Below, piece by piece: positions 11,231-22,953 of a stretch of DNA of 64,000 nucleotides. Under the pieces are notes generated by a model that had not been told where the DNA came from, did not search any database, and saw only the letters and a list, made by a program, of their open reading frames with translations. The stretch comes from Triglochin maritima (Eukaryota > Streptophyta > Magnoliopsida > Alismatales > Juncaginaceae). The DNA is taken from NCBI GenBank assembly GCA_963682175.1, contig OY821787.1:15230501-15294500 (forward strand), in the 5' to 3' direction. Numbering within the stretch: the first letter of the stretch is position 1; the number at the start of each line of letters is the position of its first letter. The position numbers and the translations under genes are program-made.

Positions 11231-11799
11231 GTACTCCTCCTTCACCTTTCTTTCCCTCAGGTTCCACAATGATGTGAGACAAAGAAAAAGTATAGAAGTT
11301 TAGGTCTTTATTTTCAAAACAGTCTACTACGTAAATTTATTTAGTATTTTTTATTTACATATGTTTGTGCTTGTTGTATTGTTGTTTCTATATTAATCAA
11401 AAAATGTTTTCAGTCTTTAGAAGTTTTATCTTTATAAACATTTACCTAGGTAAAGCACAAAACCAAACAAATCTGACCTAATTTGCCGAACCAACTCCAT
11501 CAAAATCTAGCTTCTGGAGAGGCTGAGCGAGCAATTTGGCAACCGAGCGATCAATTTGCACTGCCCAAAGAGAGAGTAGCAAAACCAGTCGACTGGTTGC
11601 GCAAAGTGGTCGACCGCTTTGCCTGGGTTTTTCAACTGCCTGATAAAAATGAGTAGATTGTAGATGAGCAACATACTTGTTCTTGTTTTCCTTTTTTTAT
11701 TTCCTTGTCCTTATCTTTCCATAATTACTTTTCCCTCTAAAATTTACTTTATTTACCTTTTCATCTACCATCAATTGCCTCTACAACACTAGAATCAGA
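11231..11799 (+). other. Unassigned AT-rich sequence with two SalI-type palindromes
   Basis: No coding signal. At 11585-11620 lie CCAGTCGACTGG and GGTCGACC about 15 bp apart, the motif type seen in the LTRs at 1.9 kb and 51 kb. It may be a fragment of another LTR U3, but no ends are visible. Confidence 0.4.
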
Positions 11800-12543
11800 T
11801 TTCTTGTCCTAGCTTAAGGCCTTATACTTATCCTTGTTTGCAACTTATAGCACTCATCAATCTTATAACCTTTCTTATTACAATAGTTGCAAAAATTATC
11901 CTTGCCTACTAACTTAGGCCTTACCTTGCCTTTAGAGGAACCGTTCTCGTTTTTTCTAGGAGAGTGCATATTTTGGTCCGGTCTGGTCCAGTTAACCAAA
12001 CCAAACTGATTTTTTCAGTCGAAACCCAACAGTATCTTATTCGATTCGGTTTTCAGTTCTCGCATTTGAAGAAATTTGGTTCGGTTATGATTCAACCGAA
12101 TTTTATTTTTTATCTTATTGCTAATGTGCTTTAACTTTTTTCAATGTAATCTTATGTTTTATTGCCGAATTAACTGCAAACTGATTCATCCATGGCACAA
12201 CTTTAATATTATATGAATTTATTTAATTTTTAACAATAAACTGCTATTAAATAATAATTTTGTTAACTAAAAATTAAATAAATACTAATAAAAATTAATG
12301 TTGTTTGAACAAGTTTAGTTTGGTTCTGAACCGAATTGGTTCGGTTGGGTTTCCGGTTATTAGATTTCGATAATTTTGGTTTTGGTTCAGTTTGGTTCGG
12401 TTCGGACCATTGTACACCCCTACCCCTTGCAGTTTTAGACCGATGAACCTAAACTCATTGATGATATATCCCGAATACCTCCTTCCATGGTGTTCGGACC
12501 TGAGCAAGTGCTTAGATTTCAGGACTTTGAGTGTTTGCATTTC
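11800..12543 (-). pseudogene. Copia Gag fragment with zinc knuckle, split by an hAT MITE
   Basis: Reading the reverse strand from 12543, the frame gives SEHHGRRYSGYIINEFRFIG up to 12422. It resumes after the insert with KNENGSSKGK and a knuckle CNYCNKKGYKIDECYKL (11820-11880). The knuckle His is Tyr. This is the usual copia Gag order: basic linker, then a single CX2CX4HX4C. It is unlikely to belong to the copia pol at 22.5-31 kb, because gag would then lie on the wrong side of pol. Confidence 0.65.
11957..12421. mobile_element. hAT-type MITE, 465 bp
   Basis: Left end TAGGAGAGTGCA and right end TGTACACCCCTA are imperfect inverted repeats of the TAGGGGTGTRCA type found in hAT elements. The subterminal parts (GGTTCGGTTCGG and GGTCCGGTCTGG) are also roughly inverted. 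No transposase. The flanking 8 bp no longer match. It interrupts copia gag. Confidence 0.6.
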
Positions 12544-14013
12544 GAACAATCTCCCTGGATCAATTGCTAAAGTTCTTATGTCGTGAATTCGATTGTTATG
12601 GTCGATAACTAATTGACATTATTTCATGCTTACATTTGTATCTTATATCCATTATATTTCACCTAAACAATGCTACGTTACCAGTTTTATGTTTGAATTT
12701 CAAAAATAAATAGGTTTGAAGAGAAGAAGCATAAAAGGACCAAAAGGCATGAAAAATGACTGAGTTGAGAGACTCAAGGACTAAGATGCAAGATCGAAAG
12801 ACCTGAATGTAAGATTGAAGGACCAATGAGCAAACAAGAATACTTTACACCATCATGGGGAGTATTTTGGCAATTCTATTCAGGTCGGAGCTCCAACAAG
12901 AGAAGTAGATGCATCAAAGACAAACTAAGCCCTTCCGAAAAGTCCAGAAGAAAATGCAGAGCGATCCGAACACTGTAGACCGCCAATTGGCTGTCCAAGA
13001 CCGCTAATTGACAGTCTCTTTTGGTCCGGATCCGCTAAGATTTATGTTGGTCGTGTATTAGAGCGTATTTATTCTATTTTTGGTATTTGTTTAGTCCTAT
13101 ACCGGGGGATTGTCCCGGATTACCTTTCTATGGCTATAAATAGAACTCTTCACCTTCTATTGTAATCACCCATTGCTTGGTGGCATTCTCTCTACTTGGA
13201 GTAAGCCTTGGAGCAAACCTCAAGGTGGAGAAGAATACTGCTAGTGATGTGAGTCATTTAATAAAATAATTTTTCCATTGTTTTGTTTTTATGTTGTTTC
13301 TTTATGCATGCTTAGCTTAGTTTTATTTCTTTGATTGTAGGCTAACGTAGTTAGAATGTTTCCTTTGTTCTTTAGTTTAATTGTTAGAATAATGTGTATT
13401 GAGTAGATCCATCCCCCTTTGGGGGTGGAGATGATGTTCATACATGCATTAAAGAATGGATATGAATGCTTTATATTTTGATTGTGTTGATATATGTGAA
13501 TGTATGCTTGCTTGTTAGAGTAGAATACTACACTTGATGGGTTTTGCCACACATCTTAGACACCTCCCATGCTTGTTTAGGTTCTAAAATAACCAGCTTG
13601 TGTATATGAATGTTAATCAACTAGGTTAGTGAATTGATTGATAGGTTTTGCCATAACCTTTAGAAACTTCCTATGCACGAAAATACTACCTACATTTGTG
13701 CCTATAGAATGCATTCTTCACTATCTTTTTACATATGTGCACACACTCCACCCCTAGTTGTCTCTCTCTTACTGATTCCAGCTTAGTGTTAAGTTTCTTT
13801 AGTTTAGTTTGAAGTAATCGTTAATCGCTTTCCGTTGTATTTCTCTTCTTAGTAGTTTAGTGTAGCATAAATTAGCTTAGACTAACTCTTCTCCCTTGTT
13901 GTTGCCACTTGATTTCTGAAAAACCAGAGTGGTCTCTTTTCCCCGTGGATCAATTAGTACTTGGCACCGCTTCAACGCGGTCGTGCACTTGCGGTATTTA
14001 AAACGATAAAACA
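12544..14013 (+). mobile_element. 5' LTR of the Athila-like element
   Basis: The family's usual start is TGATTGACATC, here eroded to TAATTGACATT at 12610. The copy shared with the right LTR, however, begins 66 bp earlier, at GAACAATCTCCC. It contains two dyads (12978-13016), a TATA box at 13135 (TATAAATAG) and the conserved U5 tail CCGCTTCAACGCGG. It ends GATAAAACA. Confidence 0.75.
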
Positions 14014-14019
14014 TGTTTT

Positions 14020-14037
14020 TGGCGGCGTTGCCGGGGA
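14020..14037 (+). promoter_or_regulatory. Primer binding site, tRNA-Asp type
   Basis: TGGCGGCGTTGCCGGGGA differs by one base from the complement of the tRNA-Asp 3' end (TGGCGCCGTTGCCGGGGA). It starts six bases after the LTR. Confidence 0.85.
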
Positions 14038-15213
14038 GGTGCCAGTCCAGACTCTAGTTTGGACGATTCGAGTGGATTTAATTTGTGTTTTGTAGTTTTC
14101 TTTGTTTCAGGAGATCTGAGGCTAAAGGGAAATCACCAGGAGAAATTTTGAGCAGAACAGAGAAGCTTGGACCGCCAATCAGCGGTCTGGTGAGCTTTGT
14201 TTCCTTTGGTTTTTCTTTGGATTGTTGTATTATCTGATATAGTGATCTGAGGCTCGATTTGGCATATTTTGACTTATAGTTTGTTCCCAGATCAATAATC
14301 AATCTCCCTTTAAGCAATTTGGACATTAAAACCCAAAGCAAAAGATTAGGCATTCTTTCTTTTTTAGTTCATGCATCATGTACTCGACTTAGGCATGTAG
14401 ATTGTCTTTTCTTTTAGCTTTACTTTCCGTTGCTGAGTGCTGGCGTGAGGTATGTGTTTCCTACTCTCATTCATGCATTTCGTATGAACATGCATTAGTT
14501 AGTAGGAAGTACATTGCAACAAGTGTGAGTTGAGCATTTGTTTGGAGAGTTGATTGCTAGATTTAGGACTCCAAACGCTACTAAGGAGGGGCTGTCCCAT
14601 ATGAGATAAGGTGGGGGATTTCATCACCCTTTCCTTTGACCCAAAAACCACACTAATCAAGAGCCTAATTTTAAAATCAAGTAGACATTGGTCCTAAGGA
14701 TTTCAGGCGCATTAGGAGAGTGATCTAGTCCCGACCGTCATGGCTTGATCGGCGTCGCCCACTCTGTCGATAGTAGGAGAGGCGAGATCTCCGGATCTTG
14801 CCTCACTTGCTGGGCTTTGTGGTCCTCATCGTAGGGAGGTGATACGTGTTGAGGCCATGTGACCTAACAGTTAGGCGTCGTCTAGCTGTAAGGACCTATA
14901 ACGATTGTAGGACTATTTGAGCCTTGTTTGCTTGTGTGCTTCTATCTATACCCACCGCCGTAGCATAATGACTTCTTCCCTTCTCTACTGAGTCTTCTCT
15001 CTCTTCTGTTTCCTCCCGTCTTCTCCTCTACGCACATTCTTTATTTTGAAAAAAAAAGAAAAAAGGGTTTTGGTTTGTGTGTGTGCACCTTTGTGCATGT
15101 TTGTGTGGGCACGAGACGAGAGTTGCTGTTTGATGAGGCGTGTCGTCAACCCTGCTTCAGTAGTCGATTTCTTGACGCCTCCCTCCTCTCGTGTCGCACA
15201 TAGCTCGAGTACA
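14038..15213 (+). other. 5' leader of the Athila-like element
   Basis: Non-coding. It carries one dyad GACCGCCAATCAGCGGTC at 14170-14187, the same motif as in the U3 of relatives. The block at 14400-14940 recurs at 62600-63135 and, inverted, at 36600-37100 and 42900-43450, so it is a conserved leader. ORFs shorter than 110 codons here are not supported. Confidence 0.6.
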
Positions 15214-16602
15214 ATGGCTGCTAATTTCCGCGAGGAGGAGCAGTTGCTGGACCCACCTGTTCCACCTGTGCTACCTGTTCTTCCTGTCGTGGCTCTCATA
15301 CCTCTCCGTGATCGATGCTACCCGAGCCGTACCGCTCTACCCTCATGCATCGTATTACCAGAGGTGAATGGGAACCACTTCGAGGTTAAGCCTCAGTTTA
15401 TTTCCATGCTCCCTCACTTCACTGGGAAAGGTGACCCCTATATCTTTCTCAGGGAATTTGAGGAGGTCTGTGCTATGTTCAAGCTGCAACAACTTATCAC
15501 AGACTCCATCCATCTTAGGCTCGTTCCTTTTCCACTGAAGGATGATGCCAAGAAGTGGTTGTATAGCAACCAGGTGAATGCCTTTAGGACTTGTGATGAA
15601 TTTCAATCAGCATTCCTTAGGAACTACTTTCCGAATCATCGGGCTCAAAAATTGAGGAACAAAATCAATTCGTTCTATCAACTTGAGACCGAAACATTTC
15701 ATGCATATTAAGATAGGTTCAAGGAGCTACTATCCTCATGCCCTCCACATGGCATCGAGTTGTGGCGCCATTGTCAGATTGTCTACGAGGGTCTTCACAT
15801 CCCGTCCCGAACGCTCCTTGAGTCCATGTGTCAAGGAAAGTTCTTAGGAAAGGATGAAAGGGAGGCATGGGCTTTCCTAGAAGACCTCGCTGAGAAAAGC
15901 ATGCAATGGGAGAGTGTGAGGGAACCACCTGCATCATCTAGTATAGGAGCGAGGATCGCGAATGAGAACTCGACTAGAACGGGTGCCACATTTGTTGTCG
16001 ATACCATATGGGCACCAAGGCGCGCATGGCGGCCTTACTGCGCCGTATGGATTCGATTGAGTTCCAAAACCAAAAAGGTGCACCTCACATGTCAACATCT
16101 GGTCCAGTTCCCTATCATTCATATGGTAGGATAGGTCATGTAGAAAGCGTGTGCGTCCATTCGTCCTGAGATGGAACGTGTCAACGCCATCTATGATAGA
16201 TGTAGGAATGACCCATACTCATCAACTTATAATACCGAATGGAGGAACCACCCCAATTTTTCATGGAACCAAAATAATGCCCAGGGTGGTCCTTCAAACT
16301 CCTCTCGACCACCTAAGCAACCACACCAACCTCCATGCATCAACAATCTTATCAGCCACCCCAAGCTCAAATCACCAATCAATCGGGTTTCCCAAATTCC
16401 AAAAGTATGGAAACCTGATTCAATTCGCTTGAGACCTTGACTCGTAGACTTGAAAACTCAATGAATTTTTTTATGTCAACCACAAGTCAAGTTCTCACTT
16501 CAAATCAGCAGACCATCAAATCTCTAGAGATTCAGATGGGCCAATTGGCTCAGTCTGTACATGAAAGAGAGAGGGTCTCTGCCTAGCCAGCCTGAGGCTC
16601 CA
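15214..16602 (+). pseudogene. Athila-like Gag with in-frame stops
   Basis: I place the start at the ATG at 15214 (MAANFREEEQLL). The frame is the same through 16440 but is stopped at 15709-15711 and near 16134. It has a Pro/Val linker, then a Retrotrans_gag-type core (GDPYIFLREFEEVC, KDDAKKWLYSN, FLRNYFPNH, DRFKELLSSCP, YEGL) and AWAFLEDLAEKSMQW. The C-terminal part is WRNHPNFSWNQ with a Pro-rich tail. It continues after the nested LTR at about 17997. The family protein forms particles and packages RNA. Confidence 0.8.
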
Positions 16603-17996
16603 TGTTGAACGTTTTAATTAAACTGCAAGTGCACGACCGCATTGAAGCAGTGGCAAATACGGGTCATCCTCAAGGAGGTGAGCAGACTCTCGTTTGCACG
16701 AAATAAAGTGGCAAAAGAATGGAGAAGAGAGTTGATTATGCTACTCGACGCTACACTACGAAATGCGAAATGCGAAAGAAAGCAACAAACGATTAACTAA
16801 AACTTAACTACGAACGAAAGAAGAGTGCTTGAATTCAAAAGTGGAAAAACCCTAAGGGGTGGAGTGAGTGCACACATGCAAAGAGGTGGGTGTTCAACAC
16901 ATTCTTTAAGCACAAATGAAGGTGGCGTTATCATGCATAGGAAGTGTCTAAATGTTATGGCAAAACCTATCAATCTATTCACCAACCTAGTTGATTAACA
17001 TTTACATATACAAGTTGTTTATTTCAGAACCTAAACAAGCATGAGAGGTGTCTAATCATTTTGGCAAAACTCATCAAGTTATAAATTCTATCCTAAACAA
17101 GCAAGCATACATTCATGTTTTATCAACACATTGTAAATAAAGCATTCATTCCATTCTCATTTGCATGTATGAACTTCTACTCCACCCCCAAAGAGGATGG
17201 AACTACTCACTAAACATTAAACTAACTATTACACTAAGCAAGGAAAACATATTAACTAAGCTACTAAAACTAATGAAATGAAATTAAACAAAGTAAAACA
17301 AGAAACATAAAAGAAACAACATAATAAAGAAACTTGTTTTAAAGTGACTCACATTTCAAGTAGCATCCTCCTACTTTAGTGTATACTTCAAGGCCTTACT
17401 TCTAGTAGGAAGAATAGCCACTCAAAATATGGAGTGATTACAATAGAAGGTGAAGATATCTATTTATAGCCAAAGAAAAAGGCAATCCGGGACAATCCCC
17501 CGATGTGGGACTAAACAAATACCACAAATAGCCTAAACATCCTCTAATACATGTGCTGGAGAAATTTGAGCGGCTTTAGAAGGATCTAGACCATTAATTA
17601 GCGGTCCAAGACCGCCAATTGGTGGTCCATAATATTTGGATTCGGCTAAATTTCATTCTGGGCTTTTCTGGATTCGTTTGTCGGTCTTTGATGCATCTAC
17701 TTTGTTTATTGGAGCTTCGACCTGAATCTAATTGCCAAAATACTCCCCAAGATGGTGTGAAGTTTTTTGTTTTTCTCTTTGGTCCTTTGGTCTTACGTTC
17801 AGGTCTTTCTCCCTTGCATCTCAGTCCCCAGATCTCACAATTCAGTCCTTTTTCCCAGCTTTTGGGTCGTCTTATGCTTCATCTCTTCAAACCTATTTAT
17901 TCCTGAAAACTAAACATAAAACTCGTTACATAGCATTGTTTAGGTGAAAGATAATGGATATAAGATACAAATATAAGCATAAAATGATGTCAATCA
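16603..17996 (-). mobile_element. Athila-like LTR (subfamily B) nested in gag
   Basis: On the + strand it opens TGTTGAACG (the U5 end) and closes GATGTCAATCA (the U3 start). No internal region is attached, so it behaves as a solo LTR. Flanks CTCCA and CCCCG agree at three of five bases, so any target duplication has decayed. It carries two dyads (17589-17627) and an intact USE-like box plus TATA (see below). Confidence 0.8.
17460..17511 (-). promoter_or_regulatory. USE-like box and TATA of LTR B
   Basis: Reverse strand: GTCCCACATCG (17511-17501), 32 bp, then TATAAATAG (17468-17460). GTCCCACATCG fits the plant snRNA upstream element RTCCCACATCG exactly. Confidence 0.7.
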
Positions 17997-18530
17997 CCCC
18001 GCATGTACCAGCAACAACACATGCAAAATGAAATGTACCTTGGGGGCGGCAAGTAAACCATGTGGAGGAACCTGTTCACCATGGCAATGCCATTGTAACC
18101 TTAAGGAATGGAAAGCAGGTTGACAATCACATTTCATTGCCACTACCACCGTCTATGCAGCCCCTCAGTGGGAATGGTGGTGAAGAATAGGCTAAGGGTG
18201 AGGGTAATACACCAACGTCTCCTTCTCAGGCACCACAGGAAACCTACCTACCAAAAACTCCCTATCCTAGTAGGTTGACCAAAAAGCAGAGTGACACAAT
18301 GGACAAGATATTAGAGGTGTTTAAGCAAGTGAAGGTTAACATCCCCTTGTTGGATGTCATCCAACAAATACCTCAATATGCCAAAGTGTTAAAAGATCTC
18401 TGCACAACCAAGAGGAAGACCAATGTTCGTAAGAAAATGTAAGCTCACTTTTGTCCAACCCCACCTACACAAAATACAAGGACACTGGGTGTCCTACTAT
18501 TCAGTGTACGATAGGGGACACTAGCATGAG
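17997..18530 (+). pseudogene. Athila-like Gag C-terminus, after the nested LTR
   Basis: Continues the interrupted gag: NAIVTLRNGKQVDNHISLP, a Pro/Ser-rich stretch, then LEVFKQVKVNIPLLDVIQQI and YAKVLKDLCTTKRKT. The latter closely matches the reverse-strand copy at 40750-40864 and marks the Gag-protease border in Athila-like elements. It has stops near 18190 and 18440. Confidence 0.7.
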
Positions 18531-19131
18531 TAATGTATTGCTTGATTTTGGATCGGCGGTCAACCTCCTCCCATTTTCTGTTTATCAATAGTTGAACTTG
18601 GGAGAATTGAAACCAACTAAGATCACCCTCCAATTGGTGGATAGATCCATTTGTATTCCAAAGGGTATTATCGAGGATGTGCTTATCAAAGTGGGAGATT
18701 TTATATTTCCAGTAGATTTTGTTGTCCTCGATACCAATCCTGTTGCGCACAGCCACTCTCAAATACCTTTGATTTTGGGTAGACCATTTCTGGCAACCTC
18801 CAACACTTTAATTAATTGTAGAAATGGTCTCATGAAGCTCTCATTCGGTAACAGTAGTGTCGAGTTTCATGTGTTCAACTCTGGTAGGCAACAGGAGCCC
18901 ATGGACCAACCTTTAAATCTCAATCTCATCCGCCAATTAGAGAAAGCACCGCAAAATCAACGAACACCCCTAACACCAATGCAACCCATTGAGAATGTTT
19001 GTGGGCCCAGTGAAAACTCATTGCCTGTCTTTGCAATGCAACAAAGTGAGCTGACATCAAACATGAATGTCCAAAGGGAGTGTTCGTTGCATGATTCAGT
19101 GGAGACCATTAGTGAGGGGGACACACCTTAG
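18531..19131 (+). pseudogene. Athila-like aspartic protease
   Basis: The active-site region reads LLDFGSAVNLLPFSVY (about 18538-18588), where relatives have DLGASVNLLP. A TAG follows at about 18590, then the frame runs open to 19131: LQLVDRS, GIIEDVLIKVG, then PLILGRPFLAT, the hallmark C-terminal motif of plant gypsy retropepsins. The enzyme would cleave Gag-Pol. Here it is broken by the stop, and no RT follows. Confidence 0.75.
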
Positions 19132-19467
19132 CATATTCCCATTCCAAAAGGTGTCATCACCCCGTGTCTTAGGGCAATTGAGCCATTTGAGCTTCAGATT
19201 GACTCCAACAAGGACCCACCTACGACCAAGCTTATGCTTGATGATATAAATGATGGTGAGAGGTCCTTGTTGGATGACTTGGGGAGAAGCCCCACTCTTA
19301 GTGATGCAGGTCTGCTGCATCCATCGAATGAGCTTGAGGAACTCATTCTGATGCACCCACCTATTGGTTGGAGGGTTTTGTTCAATGAGCAACTAAACCC
19401 TAGTGAGGTAACACAACTTCACTCATTCATGTTGCCTACACCCAACCAATATATTGAGGGGCTCTAG
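19132..19467 (+). pseudogene. Short unknown ORF after the protease
   Basis: After the stop at 19129-19131 the frame continues with IPIPKGVITPCLRAIEPFEL, an acidic stretch and ELEELILMHPPIGWRVLFNE, ending at 19467. In autonomous relatives RT begins around here; nothing RT-like is visible. The GWRVL part is shared with the remnant at about 10700. Function unknown. Confidence 0.5.
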
Positions 19468-20761
19468 CCTTTCAGCTTTGACCTTTCACCCCTCATGACA
19501 CCTCAGAGTACCAGTGAAGTTTGCCCATCTCGGCCAGTCTCTGGTCCTCATAAAACGATGTTCTCATTTGATGTTCCTTGACCAAGTGATTATGAGAATA
19601 TCTTTGTTGATGTATATATCTTGTAAAAAATCAAAAAAACAAAACAAAGAAAAAAAAGAGTAATAAAATACTCCATGAACGAGCATTGATTGTTGTGGGC
19701 CCCAACCCTTCTGTACTTGGTCCCCATTTCTTTCACGTATTTGACTCCCTTCTTCAGCATCTCACAGGTTTTGAGGGAATTTGGGTTTGTGTCCATCACT
19801 ATAACCATGAACTTCCTGTTACGCCTCACGTTGGTGAGATCTTCCCTTTTTCATGTATAAATCCATGTAGTATCATGCTCACATTCATTGAGGACAATGC
19901 ATGAAGTAGGTGTGGGGGGTGCTTTACGTGTGTACATAGTTGAGTCGTTTTCCTTTGATTTCGTTGTTTCTTTAGTTTGTACTGCTAGGGTCATGTTAGT
20001 GTGCTGCATTTAATATTGATATATCTGCTTGTCATGATCCTTGGGTGACTTGTCTTCTTTTGCTTGCCTAGTGCTTTAAAAATTTCACATTTCTTTCAAA
20101 ATCTTCTTGTGTTTGCGAAAGAAAATGTTTTGTGGGTTTTGGCGTATGTTTGGCATGTGCAAAACCGTTGAGAGGCAAAGTAAAAAGAAACCTCCCAAAA
20201 TTGTCTTGAACTTGATGCATTAGGATATCTTGTATACCGGCTTTAGGTCTTATCGAATCGTTAGTATGCACCCCTGTTTTCCCTCGGGGGGTGAGTAATC
20301 ATAGGGTTTCAGTACTCAAACATTGAAAGAAGTCCACCATAAACCTAGTGAGTCAATAATTCGTGTCGGTTAATATGTAGTCAATGACCCTTTAAATCTT
20401 GTTATCAGACATTAAGTGTAGGGGTTTTGATTCATGTGTAGATAAGAAATAAGTGAGTAGGTGTTCTCTCTTCTCGCACAACTCCTATCACTCGGGAAAT
20501 TAGGTCTGAGGGGACTCTGTGCCTGGTGCTTTCGAGTCATCTGACTTGGGATGCACCGACCGAACTCTCGTTACACTGGTGGTAGGGATTGCCCTATGTG
20601 GAGATTTGGGGAAAGGTGTACGTGATAATGTAAGTCCTCATAGGCAATGATGCACGAAACCTGACCCTGGGAGAATGAAACTCTAACTAGTAAGAAAAAG
20701 AAGAAAAGAAAAAAAGTAAGAAAAGAAACAAAAAGAAAAAGAAAAAAAATAATGCAAATAA
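19468..20761 (+). other. 3' non-coding region with a long purine tract
   Basis: No coding. The 19560-20650 block is shared, in reverse, with 45350-46943 and, in part, with 33700-34100 and 39670-40440. A nearly pure purine run lies at 20693-20749. Relatives have about 450 bp more between the following GCAAATAAGAAC and the LTR; here that part is gone. Confidence 0.65.
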
Positions 20762-22178
20762 GAACAATCTCCCTGGATCAATTACTAAAGTTCTTATGTC
20801 GTGAATTCGATTGTTATCGTCGATATCTGATTGACATCATTTCATGCTTACATTTGTTTCTTATATCCATTATATTTCACCTAAACAATGCTACGTGACG
20901 AGTTTTATGTTTGAATTTCAGAAATAATAGGTTTGAAGAGAAGAGGCATAAAAAGACCTAAAAGCATGAAAAAAGACTGAGTTGAGGGACTCAAGGACTA
21001 AGATGCAACATCGAAGGACCTGAACGTAAGTTCGAAGGTCCAATGAGCAAACAAGAATACTTCACACCATCATGGGGAGTATTTTGGCCATTCTATTCGG
21101 GTCGGAGCTCCAACAAGCGAAGTAGATACATCAAAGACAAGCCAAGCCTTTCAGAAAAGCCCAGAAGAAAATCCAGAGTGATTCGAACACTGTGATCCAC
21201 TAAGATTTATGTGAGTCGTGTATTAGAGCGTATTTAGTCTATTTTTGGTATTTGTTTAGTCCTATACCGGGGGATTGTCCCGGATTACCTTTCTATGGCT
21301 ATAAATAGAACTCTTCACCTTCTATTGTAATCACCCATTGCTTGGTGGCATTCTCTCTACTTGGAGTAAGCCTTGGAGCAAACCTCAAGGTGGACAAGAA
21401 TGCTGCTAGTGATGTGAGTCATTTAATAAAATAATTTTTCCATTGTTTTGTTTTTATGTTGTTTCTTTATGCATGCTTAGCTTAGTTTTATTTCTTTGAT
21501 TGTAGGCTAAAGTAGTTAGAATGTTTCCTTTGTTCTTTAGTTTAATTGTTAGAATAATGTGTATTGAGTAGATCCATCCCCCTTTGGGGGTGGAGATGAT
21601 GTTCATACATGCATTAATGAATGGATATGAATGCTTTATATTTTGATTGTGTTGATATATGTGAATGTATGCTTGCTTGTTAGAGTAGAATACTACACTT
21701 GATGGGTTTTGCCACACATCTTAGACACCTCCCATGCTTGTTTAGGTTCTGAAATAACCAGCTTGTGTAAATGAATGTTAATCAACTAGGTTAGTGAATG
21801 GATTGATAGGTTTTGCTATATCCTTTAGACACTCCCTATGCATGAAAATATTACCTACATTTGTGCCTATAGAATGCATTCTTCCCCATCTTTTTACATG
21901 TGTGCACACACTCCACCCCTAGAGGTCTCTCTCTTATTGATTCCAGCTTAGTGTTAAGTTTCTTAAGTTTAGTTCGAAGTAATCGTTAATCGCTTTCTGT
22001 TGCATTTCTCTTCTAAGTAGTTTAGTGTAGCATAGATTAGCTTAGACAAACTCTTCTCCCTTGTTGTTGCCACTTGATTTCTCAAAAACCAGAGTGGTCT
22101 CCCCTCCCTGTGGATCGACACGTACTTGCCACCGCTTCAACACGGCCGTGCACTTGCGGTATTTAAAACGATTAAACA
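20762..22178 (+). mobile_element. 3' LTR of the Athila-like element
   Basis: Matches 12544-14013 over its whole length, apart from a deletion of about 50 bp near 21195 that removes both dyads. The canonical TGATTGACATC lies at 20828, 66 bp inside. USE-like box degenerate (GTCCTATACCG), TATA box present. Ends GATTAAACA. Confidence 0.75.
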
Positions 22179-22529
22179 AACGTACTCCTACTCCCAAAAA
22201 TACATTGTAATGGTTAAAGTGCCCGCGAAGCCGAATTTCATCGTTGATGATGAAATAACCGCATTAAATAATTATAGTCTTGCGCCAAAATAATTAATAT
22301 TCCACCGTATAATTTGTTTGAAACATAGACCAATGGTTGTTATCCATCGGTGTATGTTGTTCAACTGACAAAAGTTGTGAAAATATAGTCTAGCAAAACT
22401 AATTTGTCGATGATAATTAGAATATCCGTCGGAATATTATTCTACTGACGATCAATTTAATATGTTAGTGGAATTGTAGATACATTGACGGATGTGGCAC
22501 CATTTGTGAAACCAATTTTTCTTGTAGTG
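22179..22529. mobile_element. CACTA transposon end fragment
   Basis: The right end, read on the reverse strand, is CACTACAAGAAAAATTGG (22529-22512), the classic CACTA terminus. Inside are diverged subterminal motifs such as CCGTCGGAATAT and GACGGATG. Its left part is cut by the LTR ending at 22178. No coding sequence. Confidence 0.75.
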
Positions 22530-22953
22530 CAGCTTGATCTAGATGAGCATAGCCTTTAGGTTGCACTTGAAATATGCAATTCAAGTGACCATTATTAATA
22601 CTATCATGATGACTGGAATGGGTATCACTTCATTCGGGATCCAATTTATCATCATAGGTAGGCCCCTTGATTGGGTCCGAGTCCTTAATTTCAACACCCC
22701 TTCAAGCTGAGCTGAGGATAGAGACTTAGTTTGGTTAAGGATTACTGAAAGTGATCCTTAGGAAGTGCCTTGGTAAACATATTAGCCATCCCCAGAAGGG
22801 AGAAACTTTGTGATTAAGGCGCCAATTGCTACTCACTCTCTTACACAGTGGTAATCAAGTTCAACATACGTTGTTCTAGCATGAAATATGTGACTAATTG
22901 ACATATGCCAGGCACTCATATTATCACAATATAAAGTGGGAGGAAGAGATAAG
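22530..22953 (-). pseudogene. Copia RNase H C-terminus
   Basis: The reverse strand reads PPTLYCDNMSAWHMS, then HIFHARTTYVELDYHCVRE, a strongly conserved end of copia RNase H. Degenerate VAIGALITKFLPSGD and an AQLEGVLKLR tail follow. It is the last part of the copia pol that runs from about 31020 down to here. The CACTA fragment lies beyond. Confidence 0.8.

Larger units (their letters stand above)
12544..22178 (+). mobile_element. Non-autonomous Athila-like gypsy element with two LTRs
   Basis: Two similar direct LTRs (12544-14013 and 20762-22178) bound gag and a protease remnant, a short unknown ORF and a purine-rich 3' region. There is no RT, RNase H or integrase. The primer site matches tRNA-Asp, as in Athila/Tat elements. 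A reverse LTR is nested in gag at 16603-17996. The two LTRs differ by about 50 bp, from loss of the palindromes in the right copy, plus scattered substitutions. Movement would need enzymes from a full-length relative. Confidence 0.75.

Noticed and set aside
13289..21717. Matching 87-codon reverse ORFs at 13289-13552 and 21454-21717
   Set aside because: They are the same antisense frame in the two LTRs of one element; duplication explains their conservation and no protein family fits.
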